Positions 21,259 to 32,459 of a stretch of DNA of 64,000 nucleotides are shown here, piece after piece. Origin of the DNA: Paraphoma chrysanthemicola (taxonomy: Eukaryota; Ascomycota; Dothideomycetes; Pleosporales; Phaeosphaeriaceae); the NCBI GenBank assembly GCA_020744225.1, contig JAGMWG010000001.1:1364001-1428000 (forward strand). Reading direction: 5' to 3'. A program made the position numbers and the translations under genes. Each line of letters opens with the position of its first letter. Positions within the stretch are counted from its first letter, which is position 1. Below the pieces are notes generated by a model. That model searched no databases. It had not been told where the DNA came from and saw nothing but the letters and a program-made list of their open reading frames with translations.

Positions 21259-24057
21259 GTTGGCTGTGAGAACGTTATGCGCGAGGTGTGTTCCTAGAAT
21301 TGCAGCTCAGCGAAGCGATGCGGTGTGTTTGCGCCTGCGAAAATCAATATCTAATGTACGGAGATAGTCTAAGATTGCTGAGGCGTGGACTCTGGGGTCA
21401 TAAAGTGTGGAGTTCCACGGCTAATCCCCGCCGCCTCCGCAGCACGCTCTGGTCGTGAAAGATGCCGAGGTGCATCTTATTGGGGATGGCGGCAGACCAT
21501 AGCCGAATCTGCCACGGCTACGGCGCTTTCGCATCCTGAACACAAGCAAGAGGCCTTGGAAGCATCTCGCACGATCGGCGTCGTTGTGTGCATCGGCCGA
21601 GATGACTTTAGGGCAGACGCCTTACAGATGCGAGTCGATCGAGGCGTGTCAGTAACTGTCTGGTGAGTATGGGAGGGTAACTGAAATACCGGAAATTGCC
21701 GAGATATATAGGCTACACACATGTAAATTGTGTTACACCGAGGTGTAACTGTTTGTTCGATAATCACGGTCAGGGAATGCATCACATCACAAGCTTGATT
21801 AGAAGACCCGTCGCCGGCTGCTCGCGATCGCTCGAACTTCACAAAAAATCGCTATAATTCGTGCCTGATTAATCAAGTGCTGCCGCCACTTTCAATGCAC
21901 ACAATTCAAGAGGTCTGTGCAGTGATGGAAGATTCGCCTAGAAACAAGAAATTATGTATTGAAGTTGTTCAGACTCCAGAATGCTGCAAACGTGAAAGTT
22001 TTTGAGCAACAGCTGATGATGAACGGCAAAGCATTATGGTGGCGGTATCTCCAGTTCCCAGGATTTCGTTTACTAATCGAGATGACCTGAACACCACAGC
22101 TACCATGATTTTGGACGAATGTGGCGATTTGATCCTACTTCCGCTTCATTTGATGTTGACTTACCATCAAGCAGCCATCACTCGACCTGCCTCTCATGCG
22201 GAGCAATCTATAGTTGCCTGTATTTGAGTGGCTGACAAAATCTTGTCCACTTCCCCCATCATCTCCAGATGTAGTTGAGCGACTATCATCGACGCATAGT
22301 TCGAGACGGTATGTTATTTTCTTCGTGGGTGAGAAAGAGTATGTGCTGTATTGCGAAGGTTGCTGTGCGCACACTAAACGTGTGTGTCGTGCTGTAGCAG
22401 GGTTCTTTGTCGACTAAACTATGGTGTAACAGTAGAAACAAGGGTGATATCATCCGACGGAGGATTAGTCATTTGATTATGAGAAATTCATCGCATAAGA
22501 TGGGAGGATTGTGATGCTAGCAGCGTCGTGATGGGAAGGAGTTTTGCCATCCCTGAATTTTGAAGAGTTCATACAGGCCTACCTAGCGTGCCTATGAGAT
22601 GTTCCTATGTGAGCATTGGCTGCCTTTGCCTAAAGTTCTAAATTCAGCAATGTTTAAATGGCTTTTTGCTCTCTGTGGCATCAAGCAAAACAACCAACAG
22701 TCTGATCAGAATGAGAATCTTGATAGCACGATGCATGGTTTGATCATTTCCATCATGCAAGTGATGGACCGCTCGCCGTGGGAGGCTACGAACTGAAGCG
22801 CAGAGTGTTAGAATCATACTGCAATCTGCTGTGTCTGCTATGATAGTCCTTATAGATGATGGATCGAAGTGTGGTAGAAGTTTGCGAGACAGGCATGACG
22901 ATGAGGCTGACCCACATGTACCAACTGGATTAGGTAAGCGGCTTGGCGGGCAGAGTCTTTCTCGATTCTCTCCCTGCGTTTCTTCTCTTCTTCACATATT
23001 GTCAAAGATCTTCGATAACCCTAAGGCCATTCCGATTGCATGGATAAGCCTTTTCCAATGAAGACCGAGAACGAAGAACAGCCATTCTAATCCTGCAGTT
23101 CGCTTGCGTCGATTTCGGTCGGCATTGGGGCTGCGGGTTCGCTTTAGGCCAACATATCTGTTATCCTCGTTCTGGAACAAGCCAACGGCATGTATGCACA
23201 CGGCAAGTTCCAGGGCTGAGCATTGCTGTTGGAGACTTTCGGTTGTTCGCGTCCAGCCGTCGGCCAGATCTGCATCCTCCCGCTGCTCAGCCGCAGCGCA
23301 TCCACCCGACAACGTGAAGCCAATGGGATGATCTGGTTGAACCATTGTATGAATGAATCATAGCGGCAACGATTGTCTTGCAAGGTTTCTGCCGTTGGGG
23401 GCCACCACGTCAGGCCATCGAATCAGCTTGCCCTATAGCCCCGCAGCTGCTGCTTTTGCATCACCCCAGAACAAGCAGGACGCACGATGCCAGCTCCTAG
23501 GACGCGAAAGGCGGCTGAGCAGACGCCCTGTTCAATGACCCGGCTATCGTACCATGTCATTCGCTGTGTTTGGAGCCTTTCTTGACCGGCGTCTGCTATG
23601 ATTTGTTGGCGTTGACGTTGAACAGTGGTGCTCCTCCTCGAGCAGGCTTGTCGTAGCGAGAACGCGGCAGACTCGCATTCAGCAGACAGAATCGCGAAGT
23701 CCTGGTCCAGGCGCTTAGCGGGCGCAGAAATCATTTACTCTTTCTTCCAACAACACTATTGGTGCTCGTGTTGCACAGCCAGCAATGGCTGAGATGAGGG
23801 TCGCCTGGCAGGCCTCTAAAAGCGTCGCGGTTCGACTGTGCCCCCTACACATAACGCCACGAACCGGCAGGAGACCCGCCATGCGTCTGTTCCTTCTCCC
23901 TAATCTTCCCTCAGCCTTGTGACGAAATAGCTTGCTTGTCCCAGTCTGACGTCCAGACCCCAGGCTCGTGCAGGCAGCCTCTCCCCCACCCTGCCAGGCA
24001 CGCAACGCACCTCGGAAACTCATCACTGTTCCATCCCAATCGTCATGAACGTGAACG
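21259..24057. other. Large gene-free stretch (2.8 kb)
   Basis: Between the divergent thiolase (-) and kelch (+) genes. The longest open frames (23423-23734 and 23715-24083, both minus; 21477-21842 minus) show no domain, signal peptide or convincing splice pattern. About 21700-22950 is noticeably AT-richer than the surroundings with no evident repeat. It may be promoter sequence or an eroded gene or element; I see no gene I can support. Confidence 0.5.
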
Positions 24058-26811
24058 ATGACTGATACGAAATACTGTCTCATTGTTGTGCTGACTTTCG
24101 TTGCGTTATCACTTCAGCAGGACCCTATTCTTGACTTGTGAGTAGGCGGATCGATAGGGCGGATCAGAACTCACGATCAACAGTTGCCGGCGATGGGCTC
24201 ATCAGACTACTGTGGTCGATGGTCGCCTCTACATTGACGGCGGTCGCGTAGCGTACAATAATCTGGCGTACAACTACACGAGTAGGTAGCAGACGCAATT
24301 AACGCGCATCTACGTTAAAGCTTACGAGGTACCCTCAGACGAATGGCTTCTTTTCAGCGATCTGAAGTCCCGATCCGAAGTGGGCTTCCCTATGCAACAC
24401 GCGAACCTGTCGAAACCAGCGAACATACCAAACCTGTCTGGAGGATACTTGTGGGCTGACGAAGTGAACAAATGCTTTTATCAGTTCGGCGGTGAATTCG
24501 AAGATGGTGTAACGCCCAAAGAATTCAGCATATGGACTTACGATGTGCTACTTAATCAATGGAACAGCACAAAGACAATCAGCACAGAGAAGGTCTGGCA
24601 ACGACCTTCGTATGGCGCGGGAGCACAAGCGGAGAGTCGCGGCCTCGGCTTTTACTATGGTGGGTGGGTCAGCAACAAGACAACGCCGGGGTGGAAGGGT
24701 CCGCCGATGGCTTTGAGCAGTATCGTTCAATTTAGTTTTACGACGGGTAACTTGAAGAACAGCACCCATCCTGATGGGATTGGAAGGGCCGAGGGGCAGA
24801 TGGTCTTTCTGCCCGTATCGGATGGCGGAATTCTGATATACTTTGGAGGCATCGAAGACCCCTATCACAATGGTAGCTATACTGCCGTAAGCACTACGTT
24901 ACGTTGTGAACTGGACAAGTACTGACATCATGTCCCAGGCCCCTATGAATGTATGGATGGCACATGTATGATCAAGGCGCCTGATTTAACCGGAACCTAG
25001 AAAATACACATTTACGATGTCAACTCCGGCAAGTGGTACTCGCAAACGGCAACGGGCGAGATACCGTTGGCGCGAAGGCAGTTCTGCGCGGGCGTAGCTT
25101 GGCCAGACGATCGGTCTTCTTTCAACATGTGCGTTTGAGCCTTGTCCCAGGAGCCACTGCGTTGTCATCCCATGATACTGCGTGGTTTTGCCGAGCTGAT
25201 TGTGGTCATGGCGGGACTAGCACGATAGCGAAGCTGAGCACTACTGACATCAACACTCTAGATACTTGTATGGGGGCTACGGATTTGGCACCCCTGCTGC
25301 CTTCGATGATGTGTACATCCTGTCCCTTCCCTCTTTCAAATGGGTCAAGGGATATCCTCTTGGAGGCGCAGACACTAATCAATTCGGTAAGTATAGATCT
25401 ACAAAATCCATGTCAGATACATGCTAACTGCGTAACTTTAATTTTGGCAGGTCACGGTGGATGTAGTGCGAACGTCGTCACTCCCGACCAGATGATGGTC
25501 ATTGGTGGCTGGTTCCCGAATACGACCTTTGGAGATTGTGATGCACGAGATGCGCAAGGCCAACACAACATGATCCTGGGGAATAATACGGGCAAACAAG
25601 AAAACGGCCTTTGGGACAAGTATGACCCGAAATTGTCCACCTACGCGGTTCCGACTCTCGTGGTATCTGCGGTAGGCGGAGGGTAAGTCGCACCTTATGG
25701 ATTGAAACCGAAGGTTCTCTAACTGAGAACTAGCACAACGGGAGGCGCAACGGTTACTGCTCCCGCCACTTGTAAGCGACGCCAAGTACACCAAACAAGT
25801 CGGAGACATTTGCTGACTAGTTCACCAATTCTAGGGGACCATAACGATCTTAAAGTATACTACAAACTGAACCCTAGCTTCACTTCTCGAAGTGCGACTC
25901 GGTCAGTCCCCGCCACGGCTACCAGCAGCAGTCCTACATCTAGCCCAAAGAAGACCAACGTCGGAGCCATTGTGGGAGGGACGATTGGAGGTCTTGCAGT
26001 CCTAATTGCAATTCTGGGCTTAATCTTATTTTGTCTCCGCCGCCGGAAGAGGGCCAATCAGGCTCAGACCCAGCGTCCGTCTGCACCGCCCGCCGAATTG
26101 GACGTCACTCCCTTCCCACAAGAGATGTCAACAACAGCGACAACTAAGTATGTTGCGGCTCACGAACGTTCGTTCTCGTACGACCAGTCTTCAGGAGTTG
26201 GCCCTGGGCAATCGAGGACGACGAGTTACGATCAGACTTCACCACACACCCCAATTCCGCCACAGCAGCATCAGACCACGTCCTACCAACCACTGCCGCG
26301 GTACAGTTTGCCTCGGGATGCTGAGTATGTCCAGCAGTCTCAATCGCCACTCAGATCACCCCACCATCACGCAGAGCTGTTTCTCCCGAACGACCAAGGG
26401 GCCAGCAACGCGCAATACGAAACGCATAGCCACCACTCAAGCCCACCGGTCGCATCTAGACCGCGGCAATACTCTCAGCCTTCACCCATATCTCCACAGC
26501 CTCCATACAGTGATCCTCCACAGAACCAGGTGTACTACCCGCCTCCTCAAGATGCGGACCAACACCAACAGCAGACTCACCATTACACTTTGGATCACCG
26601 GGGGAGTCCCACCGGCACACAATACAGCGGCGAGACCCAGCACGGGAACACACCCAACATTAGCACTATGTCAACGCCAGCGCAGTTCTATGCCCAGCCT
26701 GCTCCGGCCAGAAGCTCGGAGCCTTACCGGAACACAAGTCAAATGGCTACAAGCAACCACATGGAGTATATGCTGGAGATGGAAGAAGCACAAAGGCAAA
26801 GACATGGCTGA
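24058..26811 (+). CDS. Kelch-repeat, single-pass membrane surface protein
   Basis: Nine exons rebuilt: 24058..24137, 24184..24281, 24321..24886, 24939..24950, 25001..25128, 25262..25386, 25451..25682, 25734..25771 and 25835..26811; 751 residues. Signal peptide ~1-20 (YCLIVVLTFVALSL). The ectodomain is a galactose-oxidase-type kelch propeller: DFCRRWAHQTTVVDGRLYIDGG, YLYGGYGFGTPAAFDDVYIL and QMMVIGGWFPN are blade strands, with Cys-containing loops. A Ser/Thr stalk leads to a transmembrane helix (~470-494, GAIVGG...LILFCL) followed by RRRKR. The ~250-residue cytoplasmic tail is Pro/Gln/His/Ser-rich. Such proteins are common in filamentous ascomycetes as surface proteins of unknown ligand. Exon 4 is only 12 nt (Ala-Pro-Met-Asn), needed to join the blades in frame. 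Exons 1-2 rest on the signal peptide, phase and the CRRW motif. Confidence 0.82.
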
Positions 26812-27451
26812 AGGGCCAGACGACGTGTGCACAGTAGATAGAAGTCGTTGTACATAGACGTGTGTCCTGGGGCGTTTTGTGTGGCTTCAAGGCGCAAATG
26901 CTCGTATGAAGGGTTCGCTACTAACAGTAACATGTGGCGTTTGGCTCCACATGCTGTATTGATTAGTAATGTAAATGAGGTTCAAGTGAAGTGCTGTGGT
27001 GATGCGGCGTCCACGTTCAGTAGTCCAGGTGGAGATGGGACGGTCCCGCTGCCCGTCTCAGTTAGCGGCTAGTCCGTCTCGGCACGGCCTGCAACGCGCT
27101 TCTTCACACCCGCCGTGCCTCTCCCAACGACGCCAGCCTGGAAGCTCATACAAACGGCAAGCAGCTTGCTGGACAGCTTTGTATTGAGTGCGCCGCCCGC
27201 CAAGCCCTATCCTCTCACCAGCCCGCCCGTCAAAGGCGCCCGCGCCGCGCTCGTGCCGCTCGCCTGCCCCACCATCTCGTCCTTCGCATACCTCTTCAAG
27301 GCACCGCCTCTGCGCGCCCACCACCCTCGCCCCCGCCCGACCGCGCGTATACACACTCCACCCGCGCCAAAAGCCCAGGTCTGAGCTCCCTGGCATACAA
27401 GATCCCCAACGAGGCTGATCGGGAGCTCCTCCCACCGCGCTGCCGCCCGCC
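26812..27451. promoter_or_regulatory. Upstream region and C-rich leader of exportin-1
   Basis: 640 bp between the kelch stop and the exportin-1 start. The distal half is ordinary 3' sequence. From about 27100 to 27450 the plus strand becomes strongly C/T-rich (CCGCCCG, CACCCTCGCCCCCGCC), as expected for a housekeeping promoter and leader. No gene supported. Confidence 0.4.
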
Positions 27452-30400
27452 ATGTCTCTATCAATCGACGAGCTCGACGCCACGGTGCGCGCCTTCTACG
27501 AGGGCCGCGGCGAGACGGTACGTGCAGACGCACATGGTGCACACAACGAGGGGACAGGGCATTGCTGACGCGCTTCTCAACAGCAAAAACAAGCTCAGGC
27601 TACACTGAACCAGGTTCGCAACCCCATTTTGCCCGTTCACAGACATTGCCGCTCACGCCCACGCAGTTCAAAGAGAACCCGGATGCCTGGCTTCTGGTTG
27701 ACAAGATCCTCCAAGAAGCGCAATATCCACAGACAAAGTGTACGTTGCCGGAGCAGGCTGCCATCGTGTGAACCAGCGCTAACGCGGTGCAGACCTTGGG
27801 CTGCAGGTCCTCGACAATGTAATCATGACTAGGTGGAAGGTCCTTCCTCGCGACCAGTGTCAAGGTATGCTCGGCGCCATCTTGCGTCTGCGGCAGCTAA
27901 CAGTGCAGGCATTCGCAACTTTGTCGTCAACTTCATCATCCAGCTCTCCAACAACGACGACAGCCGCCGCACCGACCGCACACTGCTGAACAAGCTGAAC
28001 CTCGTCCTCGTCTCGGTGTTGAAGCAAGAATGGCCACACAACTGGCCCACATTCATCAACGAGATCATCTCGTCGTGTCACAGCAGCTTGGGCATTTGCG
28101 AGAACAACATGGTCATTCTCCGCCTTCTGTCCGAGGAAGTCTTTGACTATTCCGAGGAGCAGATGACGTCCTCCAAGCGGAGAGAGCTGAAACAGAGCAT
28201 GTGCGACGAGTTCACATCCATTTACCAGCTGTGTTCCGAGGTTCTGCGAACGGCCACCGAGGCCTCGCTCATCAAGGCCACCCTTGAGACGCTTCTGCGC
28301 TTCCTCAATTGGATCCCCTTGGGATACATATTCGAGACCCCTCCTAGCGGCCAGAGCCTCATCGAGACATTACGAAGCCGCTTCCTCGAAGTCCCGGACT
28401 TCCGCAACATAACTCTGAAGTGCTTGACTGAAATAGCAGGCCTGCACACCGAGCCCGCCTACGACGATAAGCTCGTCTCCATGTTTACCGAGACTCTGAC
28501 AGCCATCTCGAAAATCATCCCCCTTTCGCTGGATCTCAAGAGCACGTATGCATCAAGCAACAGCAGAGATCAGGAATTCGTGCTCAACCTTGCCCTTTTC
28601 CTGACAAATTTCTTTACAATGCACCTGAACGTAATCGAAAATTTGATGAACCGGGACTTTCTCACACATGGCCACTTCTATCTGATCCGGATAAGCCAGA
28701 TAGACGACCGGGAGATCTTCAAAATCTGCCTCGAGTACTGGACCAAACTTGTATCAGAGCTCTATGACGAGATGCAGGCTCTCCCCATCACCGACATGAA
28801 TCCGCTACTCAACATGGGCATCACAACCGGCGGCAACCGCGACCCCAACATGATGGCAAACTATCCGCTGCGCAAGAATAAATACACCGAGATCCTGTCG
28901 AACCTACGGACAGTCATGATCGAGAAGATGGTGAGGCCCGAGGAAGTCCTCATTGTGGAGAACGACGAAGGCGAGATTGTTCGCGAGTTTGTCAAGGAGA
29001 GTGACACAATCCAGCTTTACAAGTCTACTCGCGAATGTCTGGTCTTCCTTACTCATCTGGACGTCAACGATACCGAACAGATCATGTCGGAAAAGCTGGC
29101 GCGACAGGTGGACGGAACAGAATGGTCGTGGGCCAACTGCAACACCCTCTGCTGGGCAATCGGCTCCATATCTGGTGCCATGAACGAAGAGACCGAGAAG
29201 CGATTCTTGGTCACAGTCATCAAGGATCTGCTGGGTCTTACCGAGATGAAGCGAGGAAAAGACAACAAGGCTGTCGTCGCCAGTAACATCATGTACATCG
29301 TCGGCCAGTACCCGCGTTTCTTGAAGGCACATTGGAAGTTCCTTAAGACGGTGGTCAACAAGCTGTTTGAATTCATGCACGAGACCCACGAAGGTGTACA
29401 GGACATGGCTTGCGACACCTTCATCAAAATCGCCAACAAATGCCGACGTCACTTTGTAGCACTGCAGCCCGGCGAGACCGAGCCCTTCATCGACGAGATT
29501 GTTCGAAATCTTCGAAAAATCACGGCGGACCTATCGCCTCAGCAAGTACATACATTCTATGAAGCTTGTGGTTACATGATCAGCGCGCAAGGACAGAAGA
29601 GCATGCAAGAACGCCTGATTCATGACTTGATGGCATTGCCAAACTCTGCATGGGACAACATCATTGCGCAAGCAAACCAGAACCCCGCCTGTTTGCAGGA
29701 TTCAGAGGTTATCAAGATTGTGGGCAACATCATGAAGACTAACGTGGCAGCTTGTGGCTCTATAGGGTCTTATTTCTACCCACAGATCGGACGTATATAC
29801 TTCGACATGCTGACAATGTACCGAGCCAGCTCTCAGCTAATAGATGAGGCTGTGCAGCGAGAGGGTAACATCGCAACGAAAATGCCCAAAGTCCGTGGGC
29901 TTCGAACGATCAAAAAGGAGATCCTGAAGCTCATCAACACTTATGTGGAGAAAGCGGATGACCTGGAGATGATACACAACAACATCGTACCCAAGCTTCT
30001 CGAGGCTGTGTTGATCGACTACAAGAACAACGTTCCGGATGCCCGCGAGGCAGAGGTATTGAACGTGATGACAACAATCATCAACAAGCTGCATGTACGT
30101 TGGCGACCCAATCTGAGCAAACACATGGTCGGGCTCGCTCAGCCTTTCGTGAATCTGTCGCTAACTGTTAGTAGAGCATGATGGAAGATCAAATCATCAA
30201 CATCATGGATAGTGTGTTCGAATGCACGCTAGACATGATCAACAAGGACTTCTCCGAATACCCGGAACATCGTGTCGAATTCTTCAAGCTCCTGCGCACC
30301 ATCAATCTGCGCTGCTTCCCCGCGTTGCTGAGACTGGATGCCCGATCGTTCAAGTTTGTTATTGACTCTTGCATGTGGGCCAGCAAGCATGACAACCGCG

Positions 30401-31017
30401 AAGTTGAAAGTGCGGGTCTCTCAATGTGCTTTGAATTGGTCTCAAATATGGCCGATACGGACACCCAGACGTGCAATGCGTTCTTCCAGACGTTCTTCAC
30501 CACCATTCTGCAGGATGTCTTTTTCGTCGTTACCGATAGCGATCACAAGGCTGGATTCAAGTCGCAATCGATGCTGCTAGCTAAGATGTTCTGGCTAGTC
30601 GACTCCGACAAGCTACAGGGACCAATATATACATCTCCAGACATGGCGCCTGCTGGCACGCCGAACCGTGAATTCCTCAGGAATTTCGTTGGCAACTTGT
30701 TGGCGACTGCCTTTCCCAACCTTCAGACGTGAGCAGCTCCTCCCTTATGATATATTTGTACTATGCTAACTTATCTCAGTGCTCAAATTGCATCATTCAT
30801 AGATGGATTGTTCGCGACAAACTCGGATTTGAACCGTTTCAAGGTTATCCTGCGTGACTTCCTCATCTCCCTGAAGGAATTCTCGGGTGACAACGCTGAG
30901 CTCTTTGCCGAAGAGCGCGAGCAAGCTGCGAACAAAGCCAAGGAGGAAGAGCGCGAGCGAGCTATGAAAGTCGGTGGTCTGCTGAAGCCCTCCGAGATGG
31001 ATGACGATGAGTTGTGA
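27452..31017 (+). CDS. crm1: Exportin-1 (CRM1), nuclear export receptor
   Basis: Karyopherin-beta that exports leucine-rich NES cargo with RanGTP through nuclear pores. Seven exons: 27452..27517, 27584..27613, 27667..27739, 27793..27864, 27909..30094, 30175..30728 and 30780..31017; 1072 residues, the normal CRM1 length. The N-terminus ([26 protein letters not shown]) is the importin-beta N-terminal/Ran-binding region. The CRIME domain, the NES-groove HEAT repeats ([46 protein letters not shown]) and the acidic C-terminal helix region follow. The residue equivalent to human Cys528 is Thr525. Four introns crowd the first 460 bp and exon 2 is only 30 nt; intron 2 has an unusual GTTCGC donor, imposed by unbroken family alignment (ATLNQ/FKENP). 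Confidence 0.96.
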
Positions 31018-32459
31018 CTGAATGTGGAACTGGATGCGACCATTGCCACACGCACACCATTCGATCTACAAAATCAGGCTGCACAGATTGATATGTCCCG
31101 CCGTAGGCTCTCTGCGGATCTGGATGGGTGGGACTTCTACGGCCTCTAAGGCGTGAAAGAGACGGTGGAAGTGTCGCAATGGCTGGGAGGACTGTACACG
31201 CTGCGCACAGTGAGGGTCTTGGTTTCTTTTCAAGCGGTCATACCCCATAGACCTTTTCAGCTCATTTGATGCATGAAAACATAGTTAGCTTGGAGTCGGC
31301 CTAAGTTGGTTTGAAGACCAAAAAGTATTAGGTTATTGCAAGTAAATTAGGGGCCTAACGGCATTGCCTCGAAGGCGCAGAATAGAAAGCATATGTACAT
31401 CAGAAGGTAGTCTACGGGCATTGACGTGATCGCTTACACGAACCAAGATGACGGCATGTCTGCATCTGTCCATCTCCGGGCCGGTCCACACGTACATCAT
31501 GCATACCGTGTCTGTCTGCTCGAGACTGGCGCGTGGGAGCATATGCTGCATAATGACGAGTCTCCTGTCGGCAGACAACATCCGATCTTAGTCTTAGACC
31601 CTTTATGCTCCGTGGAGATCCGAGTCACAGGCTCAATAATGTCGCTTCCGCACGTCTCGTCACTCATATGGCATGGTAGTATTTGTGGTGAACCCTACAG
31701 CTAACGTGGGTGTCGTGCAGCCTTGCCCTGGCGGCGTTCCTTCGCCAAACGGTTGAGTTTCCGCAATGGGACTAGGGCATTTACGTAAGGGCTTCCTCAC
31801 CTCGAAACTGCTCACCATTGGCGGCAGTTCAGCCTTCACAGCACCCTAACGCGTGCCTAGGATTCGGCAGAATATCCACAAACGACGCTGCCCCTGTTCC
31901 CTGTCAGCGCCGAGCGATCTGTAGCTGGGAGGAGCTCTGGCAACCCCCGTGGCGCATCCACGGCTCCTCATTCGCTGAATTGCTACAACCTCTGAACGAC
32001 ATGGGCACAGCGCTCGCTCGCCAGTACATGCACAATCTCGTGGCTCTCTGGCAATGAGCCTTCGGCATCATAGCATAGTCTGGCCCCTCAAACGGCACCT
32101 CGCAAATTTCTCCTACTCCCGTGCCCAGCGCAGGCCCACGCGAGCCACACTGGGTCGAATTGTCCGCTCTGAGTAAGGTCCCTGCTGCACCGTCGGTGAC
32201 TTCACTTCTCGACACTCCTACCGTCGACGCACGTCCGTAGTCACCCTTCCTGCCGGGGAGCCTCACGTTTGTTTATTACTTTTTCTCCGACCCACCGCCG
32301 AATAGACTTCGTCTTACGAGCGCACACCTGTCATCGCTCTTCCTGTATGGTTAGTCTTGCCTAGCAAGGCGCACAAGGACCCGGGCCTGTGCACCATTTG
32401 TGCATTGCCATTGTAGCCCTAGAGAAACTACAGAAGATTTTACTTCTCCTGCTAGCACA
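31018..32459. other. Intergenic region (1.44 kb) before PHO81
   Basis: Between exportin-1 and PHO81, both on the plus strand. Open frames of 80-120 codons (for example 31904-32266 minus) lack recognisable features. About 32050-32460 is pyrimidine-rich on the plus strand and is likely PHO81 promoter and leader. I looked for CACGTG (the Pho4/NUC-1-type site expected for phosphate control) and found none here. Confidence 0.45.

Noticed and set aside
23423..24083. Two overlapping minus-strand frames upstream of the kelch gene
   Set aside because: No signal, domain or splice pattern; the second overlaps the kelch start codon and signal peptide exon, which are better supported.
29837..30124. Reading CRM1 through to VSRA stop at 30179 as the true end
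   Set aside because: Exportin-1 continues with MEDQIINIM; a GTACGT...GTTAGTAG intron (30095-30174) restores frame and the expected 1072-residue length.
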